Source of the DNA: Pedobacter sp. ASV28
Lineage (GTDB): Bacteria > Bacteroidota > Bacteroidia > Sphingobacteriales > Sphingobacteriaceae
Reading direction: 5' to 3'
Length of the DNA: 64,000 nt
NCBI RefSeq assembly: GCF_016428855.1
Contig: NZ_JAELTN010000020.1
Coordinates: forward strand, 1-64,000
The translations under genes were made by a program, and so were the position numbers. Shown piece after piece: positions 34,254-42,290 of the stretch. Position 1 is the first letter of the stretch. Each line of letters begins with the position of its first letter. The notes beneath the pieces were generated by a model that was not told where the DNA came from, ran no database searches, and was given only the letters and a program-made list of their open reading frames with translations.

Positions 34254-34261
34254 TAGATTTG
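34254..34261 (+). promoter_or_regulatory. -7 promoter box of sucC
   Basis: Exact TAGATTTG, 17 nt before the ATG at 34279. Confidence 0.6.
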
Positions 34262-34278
34262 GGCAAATTTTTAATCAA

Positions 34279-35469
34279 ATGAATATCCACGAATATCAAG
34301 GTAAACAAATTCTAAAGAGTTTTGGCGTTGCTATACAAGAAGGCATTGTTGCTGATACGGTTGACCAAGCTGTTGAGGCCGCTAAAAAAATGAAAACTGA
34401 CTTTAACTCTGACTGGGTTGTGATTAAGGCACAAATCCACGCTGGTGGTAGAGGAAAAGGCGGCGGTGTGAAGTTGGCCAAAAATCTGGATGAAGTAAAG
34501 CAAAGAGCTACCGATATTTTGGGAATGCAGTTGGTTACACCACAAACTGGTGCTGAGGGTAAAAAGGTAAACAAAATTTTGGTTGCCCAAGATGTTTATT
34601 ACCCAGGTCCATCGGAAACTAAGGAATTCTATGTGAGTGTACTTCTAGATCGTGCTACTGGCCGTAATATCATCATGTACAGTACCGAAGGTGGTATGGA
34701 TATTGAGGAAGTGGCAGAACACACCCCACACTTGATTTTTAAAGAAGAAATTGACCCCAAAGTTGGCTTACAAGCTTTCCAAGCTCGCAAAATTGCTTTT
34801 AACTTAGGTTTAAGTGGTGCTGCACATAAAGAAATGGTGAAGTTTGTTTCTGCTCTATACAAAGCTTACGACCAAACCGACTCTGCAATGTTCGAGATTA
34901 ACCCCGTATTAAAAACTAGCGATGATAAAATTATTGCGGTTGATGCGAAGGTTGATTTAGACGAGAATGCATTATACCGTCACCCTGATTATGCCGCAAT
35001 GCGTGATAAACTGGAAGAAGACCCAACTGATGTTGAGGCTAGCGAAAGCAACCTAAACTACGTAAAGTTAGATGGTAACGTTGGCTGCATGGTTAATGGT
35101 GCTGGTTTAGCCATGGCCACCATGGATATCATTAAGCTTGCTGGTGGTGAGCCTGCCAACTTCTTAGACGTAGGCGGTACCGCTAACGCTACTACAGTTA
35201 AGGCTGGTTTCAATATCATTTTAAAAGACCCTAACGTTAAAGCTATCTTAATCAACATTTTTGGCGGTATTGTACGTTGCGACAGGGTTGCTCAAGGTGT
35301 AATTGATGCTTATCAAGAAATTGGCGACATCAGAGTACCAATTATTGTTCGTTTACAAGGAACCAATGCTGAAGAAGCTAAGAAATTAATAGACAATTCT
35401 GGTTTGAAAGTTTACTCTGCCATTCAGTTAAAAGAAGCGGCAGATCTAGTAACTGAAGTACTAGCTTAA
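34279..35469 (+). CDS. sucC: Succinyl-CoA synthetase (ADP-forming) beta subunit
   Basis: TCA-cycle enzyme converting succinyl-CoA, ADP and phosphate to succinate, CoA and ATP. 396 residues. ATP-grasp domain with the lysine/glycine-rich loop [14 protein letters not shown] (about residues 54-67), [10 protein letters not shown] (Mg-binding), then the C-terminal CoA-ligase domain with [18 protein letters not shown] and [10 protein letters not shown]. Start [17 protein letters not shown] is universal for SucC. The alpha subunit gene sucD is not next to it, as is common in Bacteroidota. Has its own -7 box and a downstream terminator. Confidence 0.96.
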   Translation: MNIHEYQGKQILKSFGVAIQEGIVADTVDQAVEAAKKMKTDFNSDWVVIKAQIHAGGRGKGGGVKLAKNLDEVKQRATDILGMQLVTPQTGAEGKKVNKILVAQDVYYPGPSETKEFYVSVLLDRATGRNIIMYSTEGGMDIEEVAEHTPHLIFKEEIDPKVGLQAFQARKIAFNLGLSGAAHKEMVKFVSALYKAYDQTDSAMFEINPVLKTSDDKIIAVDAKVDLDENALYRHPDYAAMRDKLEEDPTDVEASESNLNYVKLDGNVGCMVNGAGLAMATMDIIKLAGGEPANFLDVGGTANATTVKAGFNIILKDPNVKAILINIFGGIVRCDRVAQGVIDAYQEIGDIRVPIIVRLQGTNAEEAKKLIDNSGLKVYSAIQLKEAADLVTEVLA

Positions 35470-35490
35470 GTCATCATTTTAAGGTATAGG

Positions 35491-35517
35491 AAAGCCAGCT
35501 TTTAAAAAGCTGGCTTT
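35491..35517 (+). terminator. Intrinsic terminator of sucC
   Basis: 12-bp stem AAAGCCAGCTTT (35491-35502) / AAAGCTGGCTTT (35506-35517) with a T run. Confidence 0.87.
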
Positions 35518-35710
35518 TCGTGTTTTTAGTCGTTTAGAGGCACACACAAGAAATCTATTTTAGGACACCAATTTTGTGGCCATTTGCTGCGATCTAGATG
35601 AAAAAGCGGCACATAGGTTGTAGTGAGATGGACAAAACCACCGACAGCCGATCATAATCAGAAAGATTTGCGTAGTTTTATTCTGTATACAAAATCTTAA
35701 AACCTCAAGT

Positions 35711-36196
35711 ATGACCTACAATACCTCATTAGATAGCACGGCTAAAGGAGTAACGATAGGTGTCACCATATTATTCGCCTCGATTATTATAGGTCAGTAT
35801 TCGATAATCAAAAATACAACACACACCACCCCGGTTTACACGAATATTTCACTACTCTTAATCTATTTCATTGCATTTGCATTTAGACCGATCAACTATA
35901 AGGTTTCAGCAGACCAACTTATTGTACACCGACTTTTTACAGATATAAAAATAGACCGAAATCATATTGAAAGTGTTGAACTACTGAACAAAGAAAAGCT
36001 TGGCTGGACCATCAGAACATTCGGGGTGGGTGGATTATTCGGCTATTATGGAAAATTTAACAGTTCGGCATATGGAAATATGACCTGGTATGCTACACGA
36101 AGGAACAAAACCGTCTTAATCAAAACAAGTAACAATAAGAACATTATTTTAACACCTGATGAGCCAGAAAAATTTGTAGAAAATCTTATCCCATAA
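35711..36196 (+). CDS. Membrane-anchored PH-domain-like protein
   Basis: 161 residues: two membrane helices in the first third (about 14-31 and 43-60), then a cytosolic beta-domain with YKVSADQLIVHRLFTDIKIDRNHIESVELL and VLIKTSNNKNIILTPDEPEKFVENL. This is the pattern of bacterial PH-like (bPH) proteins. Function unknown. Monocistronic, with two hairpins downstream. Confidence 0.72.
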   Translation: MTYNTSLDSTAKGVTIGVTILFASIIIGQYSIIKNTTHTTPVYTNISLLLIYFIAFAFRPINYKVSADQLIVHRLFTDIKIDRNHIESVELLNKEKLGWTIRTFGVGGLFGYYGKFNSSAYGNMTWYATRRNKTVLIKTSNNKNIILTPDEPEKFVENLIP

Positions 36197-36494
36197 AAAG
36201 CACTCTCACAGCATATGTATTTAACCTGATTTTAGATATATTTTCTATCTTTATTGGGTAAAAAATAGCCTTTTAGATCACACACGCCTGATTTCCCAAC
36301 CTCATGCTGGGCAGTGGCAGTCCATTTTTTCGTTTTGTTTATTTTTTCAGCGGTTCTCAAGAAATACTTCGCCCTTTTTGAACGACCAAAAAGGAAACTG
36401 ATACTTGCCGACTTCAAATTTTTACGGTAATAACAACAAGAGATGTATTGTCTACTATAAAATATAGTCGAAATAACCTAAGGCCCTGAATAAC

Positions 36495-36521
36495 AAAAGC
36501 CAATCAAAACTGACTGGCTTT
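36495..36521 (+). terminator. Stem-loop, possible terminator
   Basis: AAAGCCA / TGGCTTT outer stem with an inner TCA/TGA pair and a 4-nt loop, about 300 bp after the PH-domain gene. Confidence 0.5.
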
Positions 36522-36573
36522 CTATAGGTTGTTTAGGTTTAGTTTAAAATTTTTTCAAGTCATTTTTCATGAA

Positions 36574-36601
36574 AAAGCTCTGGCCATCCAACCAGAGCTT
36601 T
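36574..36601. terminator. Second stem-loop in the same intergenic region
   Basis: 10-bp perfect stem AAAGCTCTGG (36574-36583) / CCAGAGCTTT (36592-36601), 8-nt loop. An unannotated small transcript between 36200 and 36600 would explain two terminator-like stems, but no convincing ORF is present. Confidence 0.5.
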
Positions 36602-36652
36602 AATCAAACCAAATATAAATGTACTTTTTTGTATGAACACAACAAATATAAG

Positions 36653-36912
36653 ACATATTTTTTTAATAAAAAACATTTTTTATATATTTTTTATTAAAAA
36701 TTTACATTTAAAAACATAAATTCTACAAAAAACATAAAAAACAACAAAATAACAACACAAAAAACTTAAAAAAAATAAAAACTTAAAAAATTAAACACAA
36801 AAAACTTAAAAAAAACAAAAAATCAATAAATAAACATTAAAAAACCAAATAAAATATAAAATAACAAAAAAATATATCAAAAACACTTCAAAAACATAAA
36901 CATAAAACACAT
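36653..36912 (+). other. 260-nt tract with no G on the plus strand
   Basis: Every base from 36653 to 36912 is A, C or T on the plus strand, with 31 C and long A runs; motifs such as AAAAAACTTAAAAAA recur. It lies directly upstream of the -7 box of the histidine kinase gene. No gene is present. Confidence 0.9.
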
Positions 36913-36924
36913 GATTTATAATCT

Positions 36925-36932
36925 TATATTTG
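36925..36932 (+). promoter_or_regulatory. -7 promoter box of the GAF histidine kinase gene
   Basis: Exact TATATTTG, followed by AACCGC; its TTG (36930) opens the frame but the ATG at 36957 is the likely start. Confidence 0.65.
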
Positions 36933-36956
36933 AACCGCACTCAGACCGCCTCTTAC

Positions 36957-38153
36957 ATGAACAAAAATGACTTATCAAATATCATCAAACCTGAAAATGA
37001 ACGAGAAAGGATAAAAAAACTAAATTCATATGAAATTTTAGACACCCCTCCTGAAAACTCATTCGACAAAATAGCTCACTTGGCTTCAAAAATTTTCAAC
37101 ACACCTATCGCACAAGTCACATTTGTAGATGAGGACAGAACTTTTTTTAAGAGCAATATTAGTCCCCTAACAGCTTCAGAAATCAATAGAGCAGATAGCT
37201 TTTGCACAAAAACCATACTCAATAAGGAGATTACCTACTATAATGACCTCAAACTCGTACCAGAACTGGCAGAAAATCCCTTTGTAAAAATGCCAAATGG
37301 TGTAAGATTCTATGCTGGAGCACCTTTAAAAACCATAGAAGGGTACCAACTGGGAAGCGTATGCATTTTAGATACCGTACCCAGAGAAATTGACCCAAAG
37401 GAACTAAGGATGCTGGAAATTCTTTCTTCTATTGTTATTGATGAATTAGAGCTCAGGATCACTACCAGAAAGGCATTAAGAACACAAATTGATTTCATGA
37501 ACAGAGTGGTACATGACCTAAAAAATCCAAATACAGCTATTTCCGTTACCGCCGAACTACTCAAAAAAAAGGCCAACCAACCAGATATAGTGCATAAATT
37601 TGCCGATCGAATTAAAAACTCTGCCAATAACGTGCTCAACAGCCTGAACCATCTTTTAGACCTGTCTCAATTAGAAAATGAAGAATTTAGGTTAAGTTTA
37701 GAAGAAAGCGATTTATCGGAACTACTCCATACTGTTAAAACCAATTTTGAATTTATCGCACTTGAAAAGAAGCAAAAAATCCATATCGATTGTCAAATCC
37801 AACGATTGATATGGATAGACAAACAAAGGTTACAAGAAGCCATTACCAACCTGCTATCAAATGCACTCAAATATTCAAACCCATCATCCAGGGTGTATAT
37901 CGCAGCAAAAATAATCGATAATCAAGTGGTCATAGAAGTAAAAGATGAAGGCCAGGGATTAAGGGAGGATGAAATACCTAAACTATTTGTAAAGTTTGCC
38001 AAACTTAGCGCTATTCCTACCGGAAGAGAGTATTCTAATGGCCTTGGGCTTTCTATTGTAAAAATACTAGTGGAAATGCACAAGGGAAAAGTGTGGGCAA
38101 AAAGTTATGGCAAGAATAAAGGCTGCTCTTTTTTCATTGCTCTGCCCTTATAA
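36957..38153 (+). CDS. Cytosolic GAF-domain sensor histidine kinase
   Basis: 398 residues without membrane segments. A GAF domain (about residues 20-160; IAHLASKIFNTPIAQVTFVDEDRTFFKS and CILDTVP) is followed by the HisKA helix with the phospho-His in VVHDLKNPNTAIS (about 185) and a HATPase_c domain with N-box ITNLLSNALKYSNP, G1 DEGQGL and G2 SNGLGLSIVK. Signal unknown. No response regulator is adjacent, so it is an orphan. The start is moved from a TTG at 36930, which lies in a -7 box, to ATG 36957. Its end overlaps the next kinase by 6 bp on the opposite strand. Confidence 0.9.
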   Translation: MNKNDLSNIIKPENERERIKKLNSYEILDTPPENSFDKIAHLASKIFNTPIAQVTFVDEDRTFFKSNISPLTASEINRADSFCTKTILNKEITYYNDLKLVPELAENPFVKMPNGVRFYAGAPLKTIEGYQLGSVCILDTVPREIDPKELRMLEILSSIVIDELELRITTRKALRTQIDFMNRVVHDLKNPNTAISVTAELLKKKANQPDIVHKFADRIKNSANNVLNSLNHLLDLSQLENEEFRLSLEESDLSELLHTVKTNFEFIALEKKQKIHIDCQIQRLIWIDKQRLQEAITNLLSNALKYSNPSSRVYIAAKIIDNQVVIEVKDEGQGLREDEIPKLFVKFAKLSAIPTGREYSNGLGLSIVKILVEMHKGKVWAKSYGKNKGCSFFIALPL

Positions 38154-39515
38154 ATTCTTCTTGTTCAAATTGAAAGAAACCACAAATGTACTTCCCATAG
38201 CCTCATTTGCCTCGTACCATATCCTACCCCCTTGTAGTTCTACAAATTCTTTGCACAGCAGGAGCCCCAAGCCAACTCCTTTTTCATTATTGGTGCCAAA
38301 TGTAGACAAAGCCCTAAGTTTAAAAAGGCTATCTTGCTCTATCTTAGTAATACCTAACCCATTATCTTTAACTTTAATAAAACAGGTCTCCATATTTTTT
38401 TCTGTATAAATCCATACTTTCCCACCTTCTGGCGTAAACTTAATGGCATTGTTCACCAAGTTTCGAATTACAATTTGGAACATATTCAAATCGGCCTCTA
38501 TCAGCAGTTCATCTTCAGCATCTATCTGGATATCAATTTTCTTTTTTAGGGCAATATTTGTTTCCAGACTCAGACCTTTCATCAGCTCTCCTTTCACATT
38601 GACAGGCACCAGATCAACCCTGGCCCCATCCAACTGCGACTTAGACCAGGCCAGCACATTTGCCAACATTTCAGACGTATCTTTGGTCACTTGGAGCAAC
38701 CGATGTTTAATCTGTTTATTTTCCTGCTCTGTCATATCTGTTTCTGCCAACACTTCCAAATAACCAAGAATAGAACTTAATGGCGATCTAATATCATGCG
38801 CTACAATAGAAAATAACTTGGCTTTCTCCGAGTTTAGCTTTTCCAGCTCCCTATTTTGCTCCAAGATCTTAAAGCTCTGTTCCTGTATCTCCATATTTTT
38901 TTGGAACACAATCTTTCGCTCATGGTCATAATTACGCCTGATAAAACTGATGGTAAAATAAATCAGCAGCGCAGCTACAAAATAAGTTACGGCAAAATCT
39001 ATTGTTTTAGACAGGCTACTCGTGTAGGCATTTGGAATGACATTGGGATAAAGGTGCTCAAAGGTCAAAACACCAAACACAATAACCAGGTTAAAGGGAA
39101 TCCAGATTTTAAATTGCTCTTTGGGAACCACCACCACGGTAATGAGCAACACTAGGCAAAACAACACCAGATTAGGGCCAAAAATTCCCGAATTATAAAA
39201 ATAATTAAGAAGGAAGGTCAGGTTGGCCACAATTCCCAATGCGTAGATGGCAAGTGTGGTTTTTCTCTTATATCTTGACAAATAATAAAGCATAGCAGAG
39301 AAAGCTGTACCAAAAACACAAATCAAGGCCACGGTTTTTAATCCTATATAATAATTAAAGGGGATCTCTAAAAACAGTGCTACAATAGCAATGACACAAA
39401 AAGTATTAAAAATTCTTTCTTCTAATGAAAATTTTTGCGGATTGCCAATAATAAAATTACCACTTAACCACTTACTTAATTTTGCCACAAAATAATTCCG
39501 GATAATAATGAACAA
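38148..39515 (-). CDS. Membrane sensor histidine kinase
   Basis: 455 residues: about six membrane helices in residues 30-195, a coiled-coil linker (EIQEQSFKILEQNRELEKLN), HisKA with FSIVAHDIRSPLSSILGYLEVL (about 235), then HATPase_c with IRNLVNNAIKFTP, DNGLGI and GVGLGLLLCKEF. The sensor region is a bare multi-helix membrane domain (7TMR-like in appearance), so the signal is likely sensed in the membrane. Orphan; no response regulator nearby. Convergent with the GAF kinase and overlapping it by 6 bp. Confidence 0.9.
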   Translation of the reverse strand: MFIIIRNYFVAKLSKWLSGNFIIGNPQKFSLEERIFNTFCVIAIVALFLEIPFNYYIGLKTVALICVFGTAFSAMLYYLSRYKRKTTLAIYALGIVANLTFLLNYFYNSGIFGPNLVLFCLVLLITVVVVPKEQFKIWIPFNLVIVFGVLTFEHLYPNVIPNAYTSSLSKTIDFAVTYFVAALLIYFTISFIRRNYDHERKIVFQKNMEIQEQSFKILEQNRELEKLNSEKAKLFSIVAHDIRSPLSSILGYLEVLAETDMTEQENKQIKHRLLQVTKDTSEMLANVLAWSKSQLDGARVDLVPVNVKGELMKGLSLETNIALKKKIDIQIDAEDELLIEADLNMFQIVIRNLVNNAIKFTPEGGKVWIYTEKNMETCFIKVKDNGLGITKIEQDSLFKLRALSTFGTNNEKGVGLGLLLCKEFVELQGGRIWYEANEAMGSTFVVSFNLNKKNL

Positions 39516-39597
39516 ACATACTTATTTCATCTAAATTAAAGCATAGATAGTACAGATAATTTTATACCATTATAGCTATATTTATTTATTAAATCGT

Positions 39598-39605
39598 TAT
39601 TTTTG
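39598..39605 (+). promoter_or_regulatory. -7 promoter box of asnS
   Basis: TATTTTTG followed by CGGC, 22 nt before the ATG at 39628. Confidence 0.65.
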
Positions 39606-39627
39606 CGGCTTTTACATAACAACAATC

Positions 39628-41064
39628 ATGATAAAGAGACAACAAATTAAGGATTTATTAAAATCGACGGCATTTAACACCGAAGTATTGGTTATGGGAT
39701 GGGTAAGAACCTTCCGTAATAATCAATTTGTAGCATTAAATGATGGATCTTGCATGGGCAATATCCAAGTAGTGGTTGATTTTAATAATACGCCAGAGCA
39801 TTTGTTGAAAAGAATTACTACTGGAGCAGCCATTTCTGTAAAGGGCATCCTTATAGAATCCTTGGGTAAAGGCCAGACAGTTGAAATAAAAGCCATTGAA
39901 GTGCAGATTTTGGGTGATAGCGACCCTGAAAAATTTCCTTTACAGCCTAAAAAACATAGTTTAGAATTTTTGAGGGAAATTGCCCACCTACGTTTTAGAA
40001 CCAATACTTTTAATGCTGTTTTCAAAGTGCGTCATGCCTTAGCATTTGCTATCCATCAGTTTTATAACGAACGTGGCTTTGTTTACATGCATACGCCGGT
40101 GATTACGGCCAGCGATGCAGAAGGTGCCGGCGAAATGTTCAAGGTAACTACTTTAGATTTTGACCATACCCCTCGAACCGAAGATGGACAAGTTGACTTT
40201 AAGGAAGATTTCTTCGGTCGTGCAACTAACTTAACCGTTTCTGGTCAGTTAGAAGGCGAATTGGCCGCTATGGCTTTTGGCCAGATCTACACTTTCGGAC
40301 CTACTTTCAGGGCAGAAAACTCAAATACCACCCGACATTTGGCCGAATTTTGGATGATCGAACCAGAGGTCGCTTTTGCCGATTTGGAGAACAATATGCA
40401 ATTGGCCGAAGACATGATGAAGTACGTGATCAGCTATGCCAAGGAAAACTGTAAGGAAGAACTGGACTTTTTAAACAACAGACTAGCCGAGGAAGAGAAA
40501 CAAAAGCCCCAAAATGAGCGTAGCGAATTTTCTCTTTTAGAGAAGTTAGATTTCTGTTTGACCAACGAGTTTCAACGCTTAACCTACACAGAAGCCATCG
40601 ACATCTTAAGGGCCTCGAAGCCTAACCAAAAGAAACAGTTCAAATACTTGATTGATGGTTGGGGTGCAGATCTACAGTCGGAACATGAGCGCTACTTGGT
40701 AGAGAAGCACTTCAAAAAACCAGTTATTTTAACCGATTATCCTAAAGATATCAAATCGTTCTACATGCGATTGAATGACGATGGCAAAACTGTTGCAGCT
40801 ATGGATATCTTGTTTCCTGGTATTGGCGAGATGATAGGTGGCTCGCAGCGTGAGGAACGCTTAGATGTACTAAAACAACGCATGGATGAAATGAACGTAC
40901 CACAAGAGGAATTATGGTGGTACTTAGATACCCGCCGTTTTGGTTCTGCACCACATGCTGGCTTTGGCTTGGGTTTCGAACGGTTAGTGCTTTTTGTTAC
41001 CGGAATGACCAACATCCGTGATGTAATCGCCTTCCCTCGTTTCCCTAAAAGTGCAGAGTTTTAA
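39628..41064 (+). CDS. asnS: Asparaginyl-tRNA synthetase
   Basis: Charges tRNA-Asn with asparagine; class IIb synthetase. 478 residues: an N-terminal OB-fold anticodon-binding domain (about 17-100, VLVMGWVRTFRNNQFVALNDG), then the catalytic core with motif 2 FRAENSNTTRHLAEFWMIEPE and motif 3 GFGLGFERLVLFVTG near the C-terminus. A family insert is seen in the middle (about 280-330). Has its own promoter and a strong terminator; no leader peptide or T-box was found. Confidence 0.96.
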   Translation: MIKRQQIKDLLKSTAFNTEVLVMGWVRTFRNNQFVALNDGSCMGNIQVVVDFNNTPEHLLKRITTGAAISVKGILIESLGKGQTVEIKAIEVQILGDSDPEKFPLQPKKHSLEFLREIAHLRFRTNTFNAVFKVRHALAFAIHQFYNERGFVYMHTPVITASDAEGAGEMFKVTTLDFDHTPRTEDGQVDFKEDFFGRATNLTVSGQLEGELAAMAFGQIYTFGPTFRAENSNTTRHLAEFWMIEPEVAFADLENNMQLAEDMMKYVISYAKENCKEELDFLNNRLAEEEKQKPQNERSEFSLLEKLDFCLTNEFQRLTYTEAIDILRASKPNQKKQFKYLIDGWGADLQSEHERYLVEKHFKKPVILTDYPKDIKSFYMRLNDDGKTVAAMDILFPGIGEMIGGSQREERLDVLKQRMDEMNVPQEELWWYLDTRRFGSAPHAGFGLGFERLVLFVTGMTNIRDVIAFPRFPKSAEF

Positions 41065-41106
41065 TTTTGCAATAAGGACGAACAAGTAAGTAATAAAGAC
41101 CTTAAC

Positions 41107-41133
41107 AAAAGCCCCGAAAAATTCGGGGCTTTT
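41107..41133 (+). terminator. Intrinsic terminator of asnS
   Basis: 12-bp perfect stem AAAAGCCCCGAA (41107-41118) / TTCGGGGCTTTT (41122-41133) with a 3-nt loop. Confidence 0.92.
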
Positions 41134-41154
41134 GCTTTTTACTGCATAAAGTTC

Positions 41155-42284
41155 TTATTCCGTAGAGAAAATTTCCTCTAGTTTTCTCGTCAATTCTTTG
41201 CCTCTTAAATCTTTAGCAATGATTTTACCAGAAGGATCTATTAAAAAACTTGCAGGAATACCCCTAATACCATAAGATTTGGCCACTTCATTCTCCCATC
41301 CTTTTAGATCCGAAAGTAAGTTTGTCATCTTTAATGGCCTCTATCCACCTTGTTTGCTGTCCAGGCTGGTCTAGTGAAACTCCAAGAATTTCAAAACCTT
41401 TATTTTTATATTTATCATAAGCCTGCACCAAATTGGGATTTTCTTCCCCACAAGGTCCACACCAACTCGCCCAAAAATCAATAAAAACGTACTTGCCCCT
41501 AAAACTAGACAATTTAACAAGTTTTCCCTCTGGAGTATTTTGCTCAAAATCTAATGCCATTGCTCCTACCTGGGTATTTTTAGTAGCCGCTAAAAACGGG
41601 GGAATACCTTTGCCAATGGAACTGTTTTTTAAGTTTTCTGGCACTACAGCATACAATTTCCCAGCTTCTTTCACCATTTCTGGCTGTGCGGCAACATGGG
41701 CTAAACTTATTAAACCAATAATAAGAATTGATATACTTTTTCGCAAAGGCTAAATGCACTTGATAAGATTCCTTAGCAAGTTGTTCTTCCCTTACAATAA
41801 AACTGACGAGGACTAATGAGTCTTTCTGTTTTTCCTCGGGCAACACATCGTATTCTTTCTTTAAAGATGCTGATTTTTCATTGTTGTTTTTTAACATGGC
41901 TTTTAAATCAGCGTATGCAATATTGGCAGAAGATCCTTTTATTGAAATATTCTTTAGCGAATCTACAGCTTCCATCTTCATTTTTACAGGCTCCAAATAG
42001 AAAATCAAATAATCCATTTTTTCGCCTTTGGCCAACTTAACAACATAAGGGTTTTTATGTAAGAACATTCTAGCTATTACTGGATATTTGATTGCTCCCT
42101 TAAAAACTAAACTGTCCATTATTGACTACCGCAGAATCAGTAATTTGACGGCTACCATCTGGATATACAAGAAAAACCTTGTTGCCATCTTCAGTTGTTT
42201 AACAGTAGTATTTATAGCATATTGTTCTTGTGCCGTAGCAAATAGCGGACATAATATCACCATCAAATAAAATAGTTTCTTCAT
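41155..42284 (-). pseudogene. Frameshifted TlpA/DUF4369-type thiol-disulfide oxidoreductase
   Basis: Pieces of one periplasmic thioredoxin-like protein lie in order but in different frames. Signal peptide and N-terminus MKKLFYLMVILCPLFATAQ begin at 42284; a DUF4369-like part continues with DGNKVFLVYPDGSRQITDS in another frame (about 42190-42105); then FKGAIKYPVIARMFLHKNPY to KKYINSYY; then QPEMVKEAGKLYAVVPENL and the thioredoxin core FIDFWASWCGPCGEENPNL (redox CGPC) in a third piece; finally DLKGWENEVAKSYGIRGIPA and the stop at 41155. At least four frame changes are needed: near 42190, 42103, 41715 and 41310; the last also lost a few codons. Two of them touch short homopolymers. No other gene here is damaged, so decay is likelier than sequencing error. 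It starts 7 bp after the stop of the glutamate synthase-like gene. Confidence 0.82.
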
Positions 42285-42290
42285 TTTACT

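Noticed and set aside
36232-36417. 61-codon minus-strand open frame in the intergenic region after the PH-domain gene
   Set aside because: Basic, low-complexity sequence with no recognisable motif, no -7 box and no similarity to a neighbour; not supported as a gene.
41288-42119. Two separate short thioredoxin-like genes
   Set aside because: They are consecutive pieces of one frameshifted gene, as the flanking frames supply the missing parts.
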